From Candidatus Latescibacterota bacterium (GTDB lineage Bacteria > Krumholzibacteriota > Krumholzibacteriia > WVZY01), in contig WVZY01000008.1 of NCBI GenBank assembly GCA_011772205.1, positions 124,001 to 188,000 on the forward strand: 64,000 nt of DNA, read 5' to 3'. Positions 17,225 through 25,302 of the stretch are shown here, in pieces (the first letter of the stretch is position 1; every line of letters begins with the position of its first letter). The position numbers were made by a program, and so were the translations under genes. A model generated the notes under the pieces. The model worked only from the letters and a program-made list of their open reading frames with translations, did not search any database and had not been told where the DNA came from.

Positions 17225-18298
17225 TTATCTCCCTTTTTTCGTCAGGCATTCAACGATTCCATCAACCACCTCACCAGCCCCAAAACGCACCATATCGCCC
17301 GCCGGGAGACCTGTCTCCTTCTCAACCGTTCGAATCATGTCTCTGGCCTCTTCTTCGCCCAAACAACTCGTATTTAGCGCCACCCCGGCAAAGGGAACGT
17401 CCTTCAGTGGTGCCATCACAAGCTGGTGAAGACGTATCACCTCGCTAAGAGGAGGTATTTCAACATTATATTCCCTGACCTTATCTCTTTCAACATCGTG
17501 AACGAGCACCATGCAGTCCGGCATCGCGCCAAACATCAACCCAAGCGTAACACCCGCGTAGCCAGGATGGATGAGCGCCCCCTGCCCTTCCACAAGAACA
17601 ACATCCTTCCCCACTCCTTCGAGATTCACCAGCGCCTCGGTAGCGCCTCCGATGAAATCTGAAATTACCCGGTCAATAGCGATGCCTCGCTCGCGAAGGA
17701 TCATCCCCGTCTGACCGGTTGCTGCCCAGGAAACGTTCAATCCCCGGCGCACGGCCTCCATATAAAGTTCGTATGTCACCGTCATTTTTCCCACACCGCA
17801 ATCCGTTCCGACGGTTAGAACGGATCTGGCTCCGGTAGTGCACCCATTGCCGCTCGCTATGGTGCCTTCTTCGGATACCCGGCGGACATCCCAGATTTGC
17901 GAACCGGATTTCGATAATGCTTCCCGAATCTCCTTGTCGTCCTCCAGGAATACGTGCAATCCGCTGATGATATCCATGCCGGCGTCGATGCACTCGAGAA
18001 TCTGCTCACGAAATATGTCATCCAGGTGTCCGCCCCGCGGAGCGACGCCCACGATCGCGATTTCCGGATGAAATGCCTTCGCCTCCTCGACGGTCGCAAC
18101 GATCGGAATATTCCTGCCTATCCCGAGCGTGTCGAACACCGTCTTTCCGGCGTTTCCTCTATCCAACACGACTGCAGCATCCTTTTCTCTGTACCGGATG
18201 AAGCAAACGGCCGTCTTCGCCTTGGCCGTTGGAAATTCCCCATCGGCGAGCAGGAGCGTCTTTCTACCTTTTATTCGGAACGGCGGTGTGTTCAGCAC
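17225..18298 (-). CDS. DUF1611 family protein, probable D-glutamate N-acetyltransferase (DgcN-like)
   Basis: 357 residues covering the whole DUF1611 family: an N-terminal Rossmann-like half (~1-120) and a P-loop-like half with GTDCGVGKMT (164-173), ATGQTG and EGQGAL motifs. DUF1611 members characterised in marine bacteria (DgcN) acetylate D-glutamate using acetyl-CoA. The next gene, 14 bp downstream, is the enolase-superfamily partner, as in the dgcN-dgcA pair. Cytoplasmic. Function is inferred from family and pairing, not from residues known to bind D-Glu. No DgcR-type regulator is nearby; transcription probably comes from the tol promoter. Confidence 0.75.
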   Translation of the reverse strand: MLNTPPFRIKGRKTLLLADGEFPTAKAKTAVCFIRYREKDAAVVLDRGNAGKTVFDTLGIGRNIPIVATVEEAKAFHPEIAIVGVAPRGGHLDDIFREQILECIDAGMDIISGLHVFLEDDKEIREALSKSGSQIWDVRRVSEEGTIASGNGCTTGARSVLTVGTDCGVGKMTVTYELYMEAVRRGLNVSWAATGQTGMILRERGIAIDRVISDFIGGATEALVNLEGVGKDVVLVEGQGALIHPGYAGVTLGLMFGAMPDCMVLVHDVERDKVREYNVEIPPLSEVIRLHQLVMAPLKDVPFAGVALNTSCLGEEEARDMIRTVEKETGLPAGDMVRFGAGEVVDGIVECLTKKGR

Positions 18299-18314
18299 TA
18301 GGCCTTACCCTCAA

Positions 18315-19295
18315 TTAATGAAACTCATCTTCGATTTCACCGACGAGACGCTCGATAATATCCTCTAGAGTCGTCATACCAACAATGCGCCCTGATTCAT
18401 CCCGAATGATTGCCATATGGCAGCCCTGATCCTTCATTTTGAACAACACTTCAGCGATTGGGAAATCCAATGGTATGAAATACGGAACTTCCAGGTGAAG
18501 CCTTCCTGCCCGCCGAGTCGCGACTTTCAAAGCGTTATGGATCGAGAGAATTCCCACTATATTCTCCCGCTGACCTTGGTAGACAGGGAGGCGGGAATAA
18601 TCTTCTCTGGCCAAGGCTTCCATGTAATCGTTTATCTCAATACTCTGGGGGATCATGACCACGCTTTCCAACGGCACCATAACGTCTCTTGCCTTGAGTT
18701 TCCGGAGCCGCAGTGCCCGGGAAGCCAACGTTTTTGTTTCCCTCTCTATCAGTCCGGCTTCTTCGCTGTGCTCCAAATGAAACAGAAGCTCCTCCATCGT
18801 CATGCTCATCTGCTTCTTTCGAGTGCGCGCGCGGAGCAAATTCATAACAGCGTCCGTGAAAACAGAGAATAACATAATGACAGGATAAAGAACGAATGAA
18901 AGTACTCTTAGAGGGAACACAGAGATAATCGCTGCCTTGTCCGCATAGTACAGGAATATACCTTTTGGCAAAATTTCACCGAAGATAAGAATCATCGGCA
19001 CAAGAACCACTGTTGCCACCGTTACACCAGCATCGCCGAATTGATGCACGGCCAATGCGGTAAAGCTCGCCGCACAACCAATGTTACCCAGATTGGTACC
19101 CACCAGCACTGCACTCAGAAAATGGCCTGGGTCATGAATGTAGGAAAGCGCAAGCTTTGCCCCTGGATTACCGCTCACTGCCAAATGTCGGAGCCGGATC
19201 CTGTCAGCGCTGATAAGGGCCGTCTCACAGCCAGAAAAAAACGCACTCAGCGCTAGGGCAGCCAAGGCGATTATTCCCAGCGCCTGGTCACTCAT
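18315..19295 (-). CDS. CNNM/CorC-family protein (DUF21 + CBS pair), short form
   Basis: 326 residues. The N-terminal DUF21 domain has about four hydrophobic helices (~5-150), beginning with the FFSGCETALISADR signature. A tandem CBS domain follows (~190-325). The protein ends right after the second CBS motif (TTLEDIIERLVGEIEDE), so it lacks the CorC_HlyC domain that its upstream paralogue has. The family mediates or regulates Mg2+/Co2+ transport at the inner membrane. It overlaps the paralogue by 4 nt (ATGA), so they are translationally coupled and may form a heteromer. Confidence 0.88.
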   Translation of the reverse strand: MSDQALGIIALAALALSAFFSGCETALISADRIRLRHLAVSGNPGAKLALSYIHDPGHFLSAVLVGTNLGNIGCAASFTALAVHQFGDAGVTVATVVLVPMILIFGEILPKGIFLYYADKAAIISVFPLRVLSFVLYPVIMLFSVFTDAVMNLLRARTRKKQMSMTMEELLFHLEHSEEAGLIERETKTLASRALRLRKLKARDVMVPLESVVMIPQSIEINDYMEALAREDYSRLPVYQGQRENIVGILSIHNALKVATRRAGRLHLEVPYFIPLDFPIAEVLFKMKDQGCHMAIIRDESGRIVGMTTLEDIIERLVGEIEDEFH

Positions 19296-20533
19296 AGTTT
19301 TTCAATCCTCATTTTTCGTACGACGTTCGGTTTTGCAGAGATTATATGAAACTTCAAATTGCCGATAATGATCGTCTCCCCCTCATTCGGGATCCTCCCA
19401 GTTGCACCCAAGAGGTAACCGGCGATCGTCTCATGTTCCTCATCATCAATTCTCGTTTTGAAAACCTCGTTGAACTTGTCGATCTCCATCGTGCCGAGCA
19501 CGACGATTCGCCCGTCATCGATCAGCTGGTACGTTTCGGTACGAGGTTCTCCCGCGTCCCTGATTTCACCGACGATCTGCTCCAGCACATCTTCCATCGT
19601 GACGATTCCCACGAAAGATCCGTATTCATCGATCACGACGGCCATATGAGCCTTTCGGCCGATCAGTTCCCTGAACAGTTCTGCTATTGGTGCCGTTTCC
19701 GGGACGTGATACACCGGTTTTAGCAGCTGCCGAACATTCGCCGACACGCCGCCCAGCATATCGCGCATCAGATCCTTGACATGAAGCACTCCGATGATTT
19801 CATCAGCAGACTCCCCATGGATAGGAACGCGCGAAAACCCCAATCGCGTCATTCCATCCAGGATCTCGTCGATTCTCATCTCGACGGGAAGGGAGAACAC
19901 GCTGACACTCGGCGTCATGATCTCCTTAACGACCTTGCTCCGGAAGGCAAGGATATTCGAGAGCATTTCATGCTCGAATTTCCCAATGTCCCCTTCGAAA
20001 CGACCGATTCTCACTGCGGTGATCAATTCTTCGGAGCTGAAGTGTCTCTCTGCCTGCCCGAGCCGTTTCTTGAGAAAATCGACCATTGCTTCCGATAAGT
20101 ACGACAGAGGCGCCCGCAGCGGGAGAAAGAGCGCATGAAATATATTGAGAGGGTAAGCGATGAAGAGGGAAAACCTCCTTGGCCGGTTGAGCGCCACGGC
20201 TTTTGGAAAAATCTCCCCAAGCGTCAGGATGAGCACAGTCATGAAGGCGAACGAAATGCCCACACCCGCCTCTCCAAATAATCGGATCGAAACGGAAGTG
20301 GCGGCACTGGTGGAGAATATATTGACGAAAAGGTTGCCCAGGAGAATCGATACCAGTAGCTTTCGGGGGGAGGACCGCAGATTGCTGACAATCTTGCCCG
20401 CCGATGAGGTGAGGCTCAGTGCTTTGAGCTGTGCTCGCGAGAGCGAAAAAAGTGCGGCTTCCGATCCGGAAAAAAAAGCGGAAAATGCAAGGAGCACGGC
20501 CAGAGCAATGCCGTAGAAAAGGGGATCATTCAC
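19292..20533 (-). CDS. CNNM/CorC-family hemolysin-like protein (DUF21 + CBS pair + CorC_HlyC), long form
   Basis: 413 residues. The DUF21 membrane domain (~1-180, opening with FFSGSEAALFSLSRAQ) is followed by two CBS repeats (~200-320) and a C-terminal transporter-associated CorC_HlyC domain (~330-410). The known family role is magnesium/cobalt efflux or homeostasis at the inner membrane. It starts 11 bp after the cpoB-like stop, and its last four bases are the start of the second family member. Tandem long/short copies inside a tol operon are unusual. Confidence 0.9.
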   Translation of the reverse strand: MNDPLFYGIALAVLLAFSAFFSGSEAALFSLSRAQLKALSLTSSAGKIVSNLRSSPRKLLVSILLGNLFVNIFSTSAATSVSIRLFGEAGVGISFAFMTVLILTLGEIFPKAVALNRPRRFSLFIAYPLNIFHALFLPLRAPLSYLSEAMVDFLKKRLGQAERHFSSEELITAVRIGRFEGDIGKFEHEMLSNILAFRSKVVKEIMTPSVSVFSLPVEMRIDEILDGMTRLGFSRVPIHGESADEIIGVLHVKDLMRDMLGGVSANVRQLLKPVYHVPETAPIAELFRELIGRKAHMAVVIDEYGSFVGIVTMEDVLEQIVGEIRDAGEPRTETYQLIDDGRIVVLGTMEIDKFNEVFKTRIDDEEHETIAGYLLGATGRIPNEGETIIIGNLKFHIISAKPNVVRKMRIEKL

Positions 20534-20544
20534 TGCCGCTGTCG

Positions 20545-21351
20545 CTATCCCTCCAGATCCTTCAACGCCAGGCGAGCACGCTCGGCTTCTTCTGTGTTAG
20601 GGTACTTAGATATCAACTCTCTGAATGCCCTCTCGGCTAGGGCGCGTTCTTCGAGATTTGCATAGCAGATCCCGGACTTCAAGAATGCTGCCGGAACAAG
20701 CCTTGTATCCGGAAATTCGCGCACCACATACTGGAACTCTCCTACGGCTTCAAGATACCGCTCGCTTGCGTAATAGGACTCTCCGAGGTAGTAGTGAACC
20801 TCGGGGAGCCTTGCGCCTCCGGGAAATTTTACGAGGTAATTCTTGAATCCTTGGATAGCGAGGTCGTAGTTCCCAAGGGTGAGATCCATGTAAGATCCTT
20901 GGAATAGTCCCTCCGCATTACTTTCTTCGACTCGCGGCGAGACAGGGAGTGTATCCGGAGGAACTCTACTTCCTTCGTTTTTCGAAAGCGTATCCTGAGG
21001 ATTTATCCTGATAGGTGCAGGAGGTCGGGTGGTGGCTCCTTGGATCGATGAAAGCAATTGAGTATTTGCCTCGACTTTACTCGAAAGTATCTCGAGTGAA
21101 GTCCCGATTTCTTGCAGCGCGGTATGAGTTTGCGCACGGCTTAGTGTGTTCATCTCGCGCTCTTGCTTGAGCTTTTCGGCAATCTCATCCAATAATTGAA
21201 GGATTTCTTCCTGCCGCTCGCGAAGGGTGTCGACCTGCCGATAGGCCAGCTCGGCGTTAATAGGCATTTTGACTATTTTCCCGCCATAGCACCCAGCCGC
21301 GAGAAGCAACGCTACGGAAATCCCTACAAGGCTTCTCATTCGAAGATTCAA
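20545..21351 (-). CDS. Tol-Pal system TPR lipoprotein, CpoB/YbgF-like
   Basis: 268 residues. The signal peptide ends in the lipobox LAAGC (Cys21), so unlike soluble E. coli CpoB it should be lipid-anchored. Residues ~35-105 are an amphipathic coiled coil (YbgF trimerisation-like). The C-terminal ~125 residues contain TPR repeats, including FKNYLVKFPGG and the YYLGES repeat. CpoB coordinates peptidoglycan synthesis with Tol-Pal during constriction. It lies 9 bp after pal, the normal gene order. Confidence 0.85.
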   Translation of the reverse strand: MNLRMRSLVGISVALLLAAGCYGGKIVKMPINAELAYRQVDTLRERQEEILQLLDEIAEKLKQEREMNTLSRAQTHTALQEIGTSLEILSSKVEANTQLLSSIQGATTRPPAPIRINPQDTLSKNEGSRVPPDTLPVSPRVEESNAEGLFQGSYMDLTLGNYDLAIQGFKNYLVKFPGGARLPEVHYYLGESYYASERYLEAVGEFQYVVREFPDTRLVPAAFLKSGICYANLEERALAERAFRELISKYPNTEEAERARLALKDLEG

Positions 21352-21360
21352 AAGGCCACC

Positions 21361-21876
21361 TTATTTCTTCTTGATGACGAAGTGAGCTCGCCTGTTCTTA
21401 GCCCACGCTTCTTCGTCGTGGCCGGGATCGAACGGGCGTGACTTCCCATAGCTTATAAAGCCGATCCGATTTGGGTTGATTCCCAGTGCTATAAGATAAT
21501 CCAGCGCTGCCCTTGCTCGTTTTTCTCCCAGAGCCATGTTGTAATCGACGGTCCCTCTCTCATCGCAGTGTCCCTCGATGACGATGTTCACAGATGGCGA
21601 GCCTTTGAGTTCTTTTGCGTTCTGCTCCAACTGGCGCTTGTATTCCTCTTTGAGATTGTACTTATCAAAGTCAAAGAATACGTCTCCAAGAATCGGCATT
21701 TTCTCTTCCACTACTGGAGGTTCCTCGACTGGTTTCTCCTCCTCGACGGGTGGTATATCCGGGGTCACCTCCTCAACGGGCGGTTCGGCCTCGACTGTCG
21801 GTTTCTTTGCACACGCAAATGCAATGAGCAGCAAGCTCGACAGGACAACTAAGAAGAAAAGGGTTCTTCTGTGCAT
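21361..21876 (-). CDS. pal: Peptidoglycan-associated lipoprotein
   Basis: 171 residues from ATG 21876. An ATG 15 bases earlier belongs to the Shine-Dalgarno sequence (GGAGG eight bases before 21876). Lipobox IAFAC with Cys22 is followed by an unusually long Pro/Glu/Val-rich linker (~26-63) and then an OmpA-like domain. That domain has the diaminopimelate-binding signature (EGHCDERGT and later NRRAHF). It is an outer-membrane lipoprotein that grips the murein and TolB. It is located between tolB and the cpoB-like gene, as expected. Confidence 0.93.
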   Translation of the reverse strand: MHRRTLFFLVVLSSLLLIAFACAKKPTVEAEPPVEEVTPDIPPVEEEKPVEEPPVVEEKMPILGDVFFDFDKYNLKEEYKRQLEQNAKELKGSPSVNIVIEGHCDERGTVDYNMALGEKRARAALDYLIALGINPNRIGFISYGKSRPFDPGHDEEAWAKNRRAHFVIKKK

Positions 21877-21930
21877 ACCCGATACCTCCATTGCACGAAA
21901 AGGTTACGCGCTCTGCGAATTCATACGGAA

Positions 21931-23166
21931 CTAGCGAAAAGACCAATCCGGGGTCTCGCCCTGAGTCAATATTCGCCTACCCCCCGTTGCCATGTCAACT
22001 ATGGAAATCACCGGTCCGCTCCGCCTTCTTTCGGTAAATACAACATGTCTTCCATCCGGCGCCCAGCGTGGATCCTCCTGACTCACCCATCCCTCGGTGA
22101 GCAGCCGCTGGTCGGTCCCATCGGGCCGGATGGTGCAGAGCTGGAAGACGCCGTCAATCCGGCTGACGAACACGATGAGGTCCCCTTTCGGGGACCAGTC
22201 CGGGGAGGCGTTGTAAGATCCGTAAAAGGTGAGCCTCCGAACGTTGCTTCCATCCGCCTCCGTTACGTAGACCTGCGGAGTTCCCGATCTGTCCGAAGTG
22301 AAAAGCGCCTCGCGTCCCGTGGGAGACCAACTTGGACCGCAGTCTATCGAATGATTGTGGGTCAGTCGGCGTTCGATGTGCCCATCCTTCCCCATGATAT
22401 AGATCTCAGGGTTTCCTTCCTTGCTCAATGTAACGAGCAGCGCCCCCCGCTTCTCCGACCAGTCCACCGAATAATTCAGCCCTTCGTAACTCGCAATCAG
22501 TCTGGATGAGCTTTCTCGCAAATATCGGATGAACAGATCCGGTTTCCCATACCGGTAGCTCGTGTAGAGCACTGCCTTCCCTTGCTCAGCCCAGCGGGGT
22601 GATATAATCGGCGTGCTCTGACGCATAAGAACTCTCGGACGATATCCGTCGTAATCACAGATCACCAATTCCCAAACATCACCCGATTTTCGGGTGTAAA
22701 CGATTTGAGTGCCAGCGATCCCCTTTTCCCCCGTCAGCCAGTAAACAACCTCATCGGAGAAATGATGGGCGACTTTCCGAATCAGTCCCTTTCCGAGCTT
22801 GTACCGCTTTCCCCCGATGAACTGACCGCTGGACAATTCGACGGCTTTGCCTTCGAAGTATGCCTCCCCCGCCCTCTCGAATAGCTTCCCGCTGACCACG
22901 ACGGCAAAATTCTTTCCTTTTCCCAATCCGACTGCTCTACCTCGGGTGATGCGGAAAAAGCCCGAAAAATCGAGATCAGAAAAGACGACTTGCTCGATAG
23001 TCTGCGCATCGCTGATCGAGGCACCCCCATCTGCCTCGAAATTTTCGATCCACATTGGGATCAAATCGGCTTCCTCTGTTTTGATGCCCGGCCACACCTC
23101 CGTTTGAGCCGCCACAGAAAGAGGCAGGAGGATGCATATCAAAGCAGCGTGGAGGATTCGGAGCAA
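21931..23166 (-). CDS. tolB: Tol-Pal system beta-propeller protein TolB
   Basis: 411 residues from TTG 23166. AGAGG, seven bases before it, lies in the last codons of the upstream gene; a TTG at 23190 is also in frame but has no RBS. A signal peptide is followed by the TolB_N domain (~30-135). A C-terminal six-bladed propeller of PD40/WD40-like repeats carries the recurring phrases FTSDRSG, SPDWSPKG and RWAPDG. It is a periplasmic adaptor between the Tol inner-membrane complex and Pal. Confidence 0.93.
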   Translation of the reverse strand: MLRILHAALICILLPLSVAAQTEVWPGIKTEEADLIPMWIENFEADGGASISDAQTIEQVVFSDLDFSGFFRITRGRAVGLGKGKNFAVVVSGKLFERAGEAYFEGKAVELSSGQFIGGKRYKLGKGLIRKVAHHFSDEVVYWLTGEKGIAGTQIVYTRKSGDVWELVICDYDGYRPRVLMRQSTPIISPRWAEQGKAVLYTSYRYGKPDLFIRYLRESSSRLIASYEGLNYSVDWSEKRGALLVTLSKEGNPEIYIMGKDGHIERRLTHNHSIDCGPSWSPTGREALFTSDRSGTPQVYVTEADGSNVRRLTFYGSYNASPDWSPKGDLIVFVSRIDGVFQLCTIRPDGTDQRLLTEGWVSQEDPRWAPDGRHVVFTERRRSGPVISIVDMATGGRRILTQGETPDWSFR

Positions 23167-23170
23167 CGTA

Positions 23171-23872
23171 TTACCTCTTCTCGTAAGCAAAGCTGAAGTG
23201 TACGCCGAGATAGTCGTCCCTGAACTCTCTGGGAAGAGGAGGCAGCGGCGAAGCCTGCACTACAGCACGCAGAGCCGCCTGGTCGAATAGGAAGGAACCG
23301 GATGACTCTTCGATATCCGGCGTCGTGATTGCGCCGTCCTTTGACACACGGAAATAGACTCTGCAATATAGCGAGGTTTTACCGGATGCCCCGGGCACGT
23401 GCCAATAGGATGCAATTTTGCGCTTCATCGTGGCAATATAGTAGGCGAACGGGAAATCATCGGCATCGAGTGCGACGTCCCCCGTGACCGGCTGCTGTTC
23501 ACTGTCAGGCTGCTGCTCGGGTTGCTCGATTCTATTGAGCTCGGTCGTCGGTACTTCCTTCTTTTGGGGCTTTCGTTCTTCTTTCTTCCTGGGTTTCTTT
23601 TTGGGTTTTTCCGGAGGAGGTTCCATCTCCTCAGGTTCTTCCTGGGGAAGAGCCTGGACCGCCTGCTCCTGCGGAGGCTGCTCCTTTGGTGGTTCCCGCA
23701 TTACCGCCGGTATGATTTGCACGGTATAAATCGGTCGCGGCACAAACCGGACTTGTCGGAACCGCACGATTTGCATCGAAGCGAATCCGATAATCAAATG
23801 AAAAGCGAGGGATCCGAGAAGCGCGGTTTTCATTCCCCCGCGTGCAAGCTGGATTCCAAATGAAGAGGTCAT
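23171..23872 (-). CDS. TolA-position energy transducer with TonB-type C-terminal domain
   Basis: 233 residues. One N-terminal transmembrane helix (~14-36) is followed by a Pro/Glu/Lys/Gln-rich linker (~50-120) spanning the periplasm. The C-terminal TonB_C-like domain (~135-233) includes the YCRVYFRV strand and PLPPLPREF. In this operon position it should transmit TolQR force to TolB/Pal as TolA does, but the fold by sequence is TonB-like, as is common outside Proteobacteria. It lies 14 bp after tolR and its 3' end carries the tolB RBS. Confidence 0.85.
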   Translation of the reverse strand: MTSSFGIQLARGGMKTALLGSLAFHLIIGFASMQIVRFRQVRFVPRPIYTVQIIPAVMREPPKEQPPQEQAVQALPQEEPEEMEPPPEKPKKKPRKKEERKPQKKEVPTTELNRIEQPEQQPDSEQQPVTGDVALDADDFPFAYYIATMKRKIASYWHVPGASGKTSLYCRVYFRVSKDGAITTPDIEESSGSFLFDQAALRAVVQASPLPPLPREFRDDYLGVHFSFAYEKR

Positions 23873-23886
23873 CGCTTGGAAATGGG

Positions 23887-24279
23887 CTAATCTTTCATTT
23901 CGGTGATCAATCCGACCTCATCGATGCCGGCACCCTTGACATTTCCAACAACTTTCATGACGACACCGTACTGAACACCCTCGTCCGCCCTTACGAAAAC
24001 CCTTTCTTCACCGGCGAGCTTGAGGTTCCGGAGTGCCTCGGCGAGATCCTCGGCTTCGACGAGTTCGTTGTCCAAATAGACCTCGCCTTCTTTCGTTACC
24101 GCGATAACGATGCCTTCGGTCTCTTTGATCACGGTGGACTTTGCTTTGGGGAGCTTCACTTTGATGCCAGCCTGTATAAACGGCGCCGTCAGCATGAAAA
24201 TAATCAGCAACACCAGGACGACATCCACCAGGGAGGTGAGGTTAATTTCGTGAATAGAGCTATACCGGCTTTTTTTCAT
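23887..24279 (-). CDS. tolR: Biopolymer transport protein TolR/ExbD
   Basis: 130 residues. A single transmembrane helix begins at the conserved proton-pathway Asp19 (SLVDVVLVLL), followed by a periplasmic ExbD/TolR domain. It partners TolQ to convert the proton motive force. It overlaps the 3' end of tolQ by 20 nt, implying translational coupling. Confidence 0.92.
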   Translation of the reverse strand: MKKSRYSSIHEINLTSLVDVVLVLLIIFMLTAPFIQAGIKVKLPKAKSTVIKETEGIVIAVTKEGEVYLDNELVEAEDLAEALRNLKLAGEERVFVRADEGVQYGVVMKVVGNVKGAGIDEVGLITEMKD

Positions 24280-25021
24280 AGCTTGGCCTCGGTTTTGTGT
24301 TCCGCCTCCTGTTTTGCAGCGCTTCTACCTGCTCCACGATTCGCGAAATGAATAGATCGATGAGCGTCTCCTGCCGGTGAACGTGACGCACTAGGAGGTT
24401 GTAGCCGACGAGCGCGGGAATGGCCGCACCGAGCCCCGCGATCGTTGTCACCAGCGCTTCAGCGATCCCTGGACCCACGACTTCGATGCTCGCCGTTCCA
24501 TGCACGCCCATGCTCAGAAAACTGCTCATGATCCCCCAAACTGTTCCGAGCAGTCCCAGAAAGGGGGATACAGCCGATGTCGTGGATAGAAAGACAAGGT
24601 ACTTTTCCATCTCCGAGATCTCGTGCATCGCGCGCCGGTCAAGATGCAAGCGCGCAGATACATCCGTGGGAATTTCCGGGCCTTCATCAGCGAATTCGCC
24701 AGGAGCCGCCTGCTCTTTATTTCTACTCTCGAGGTAGCGCTTAGTTTCCAATAGAATTGCTCCCTCAACCGAGGGCAAATAACCGCGCACGTCCTTCATT
24801 ACTGCAGATAAACCTTTGCTTGCAACGGCGTCCCTCAACCGAACGCCTTGTTTTCTCAACCGAAGGTAGAGCCGTAGACGGTCCCAAATAATGGCCCACG
24901 AAACAACCGATATAACGAAAAGAATGAGGAGTATCGTCTTGGCGAAAAGTCCGGTTTCAGCAATCAGTGTGAACACGGAGCGACCGACGGCCGCGGCTGG
25001 CAGGATGCTTATCATATCCAT
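24260..25021 (-). CDS. tolQ: MotA/TolQ/ExbB proton channel protein TolQ
   Basis: 253 residues from ATG 25021 (AAAGGA five bases upstream); an upstream in-frame start at 25045 adds eight residues without an RBS. Three hydrophobic helices fit TolQ/ExbB: ~20-45, ~130-155 with TVWGIMSSF, and ~170-195 with GIAEALVTTIAGLGAAIPA. It is an inner-membrane proton channel with TolR. First gene of the ten-gene operon; a sigma-70-type promoter (25082-25110) lies 60 bp upstream. Confidence 0.92.
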   Translation of the reverse strand: MDMISILPAAAVGRSVFTLIAETGLFAKTILLILFVISVVSWAIIWDRLRLYLRLRKQGVRLRDAVASKGLSAVMKDVRGYLPSVEGAILLETKRYLESRNKEQAAPGEFADEGPEIPTDVSARLHLDRRAMHEISEMEKYLVFLSTTSAVSPFLGLLGTVWGIMSSFLSMGVHGTASIEVVGPGIAEALVTTIAGLGAAIPALVGYNLLVRHVHRQETLIDLFISRIVEQVEALQNRRRNTKPRPSYEKKPV

Positions 25022-25081
25022 TATATTCCTTTCTCCATCGGCCAAACTGCCTCTAAATGCACGTAATTCCGAGGTACGGAA

Positions 25082-25110
25082 AACATACCAAAGGGTTAGA
25101 ACGGCGTCAA
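25082..25110 (-). promoter_or_regulatory. Sigma-70-type promoter of the tol operon
   Basis: Minus strand: -35 TTGACG (25110-25105), 17-bp spacer, -10 TATGTT (25087-25082). It faces tolQ at 25021. No better match is seen in the 280-bp divergent region. Confidence 0.5.
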
Positions 25111-25221
25111 AACCATTCTAGCGTGGAAAGGAATTCAGCGTTCAGACGTGCATTCCTTGTCAATCCCGCTCATGGCATCGAATTCGCATGCGTTTTCCAT
25201 AACGAGAATGCGCTCTAGATC

Positions 25222-25250
25222 TTGAATTTGTGCGCGATACTGACTATAAT
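25222..25250 (+). promoter_or_regulatory. Sigma-70-type promoter of the DUF4384 gene
   Basis: TTGAAT (25222-25227), 17-bp spacer, TATAAT (25245-25250). It lies 52 bp before the ATG at 25303. Confidence 0.65.
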
Positions 25251-25302
25251 GAATTTGGTAGACAGCCCCCTGGCGACGCCTCAACCCAAGGAGGGAGCGC
25301 AG

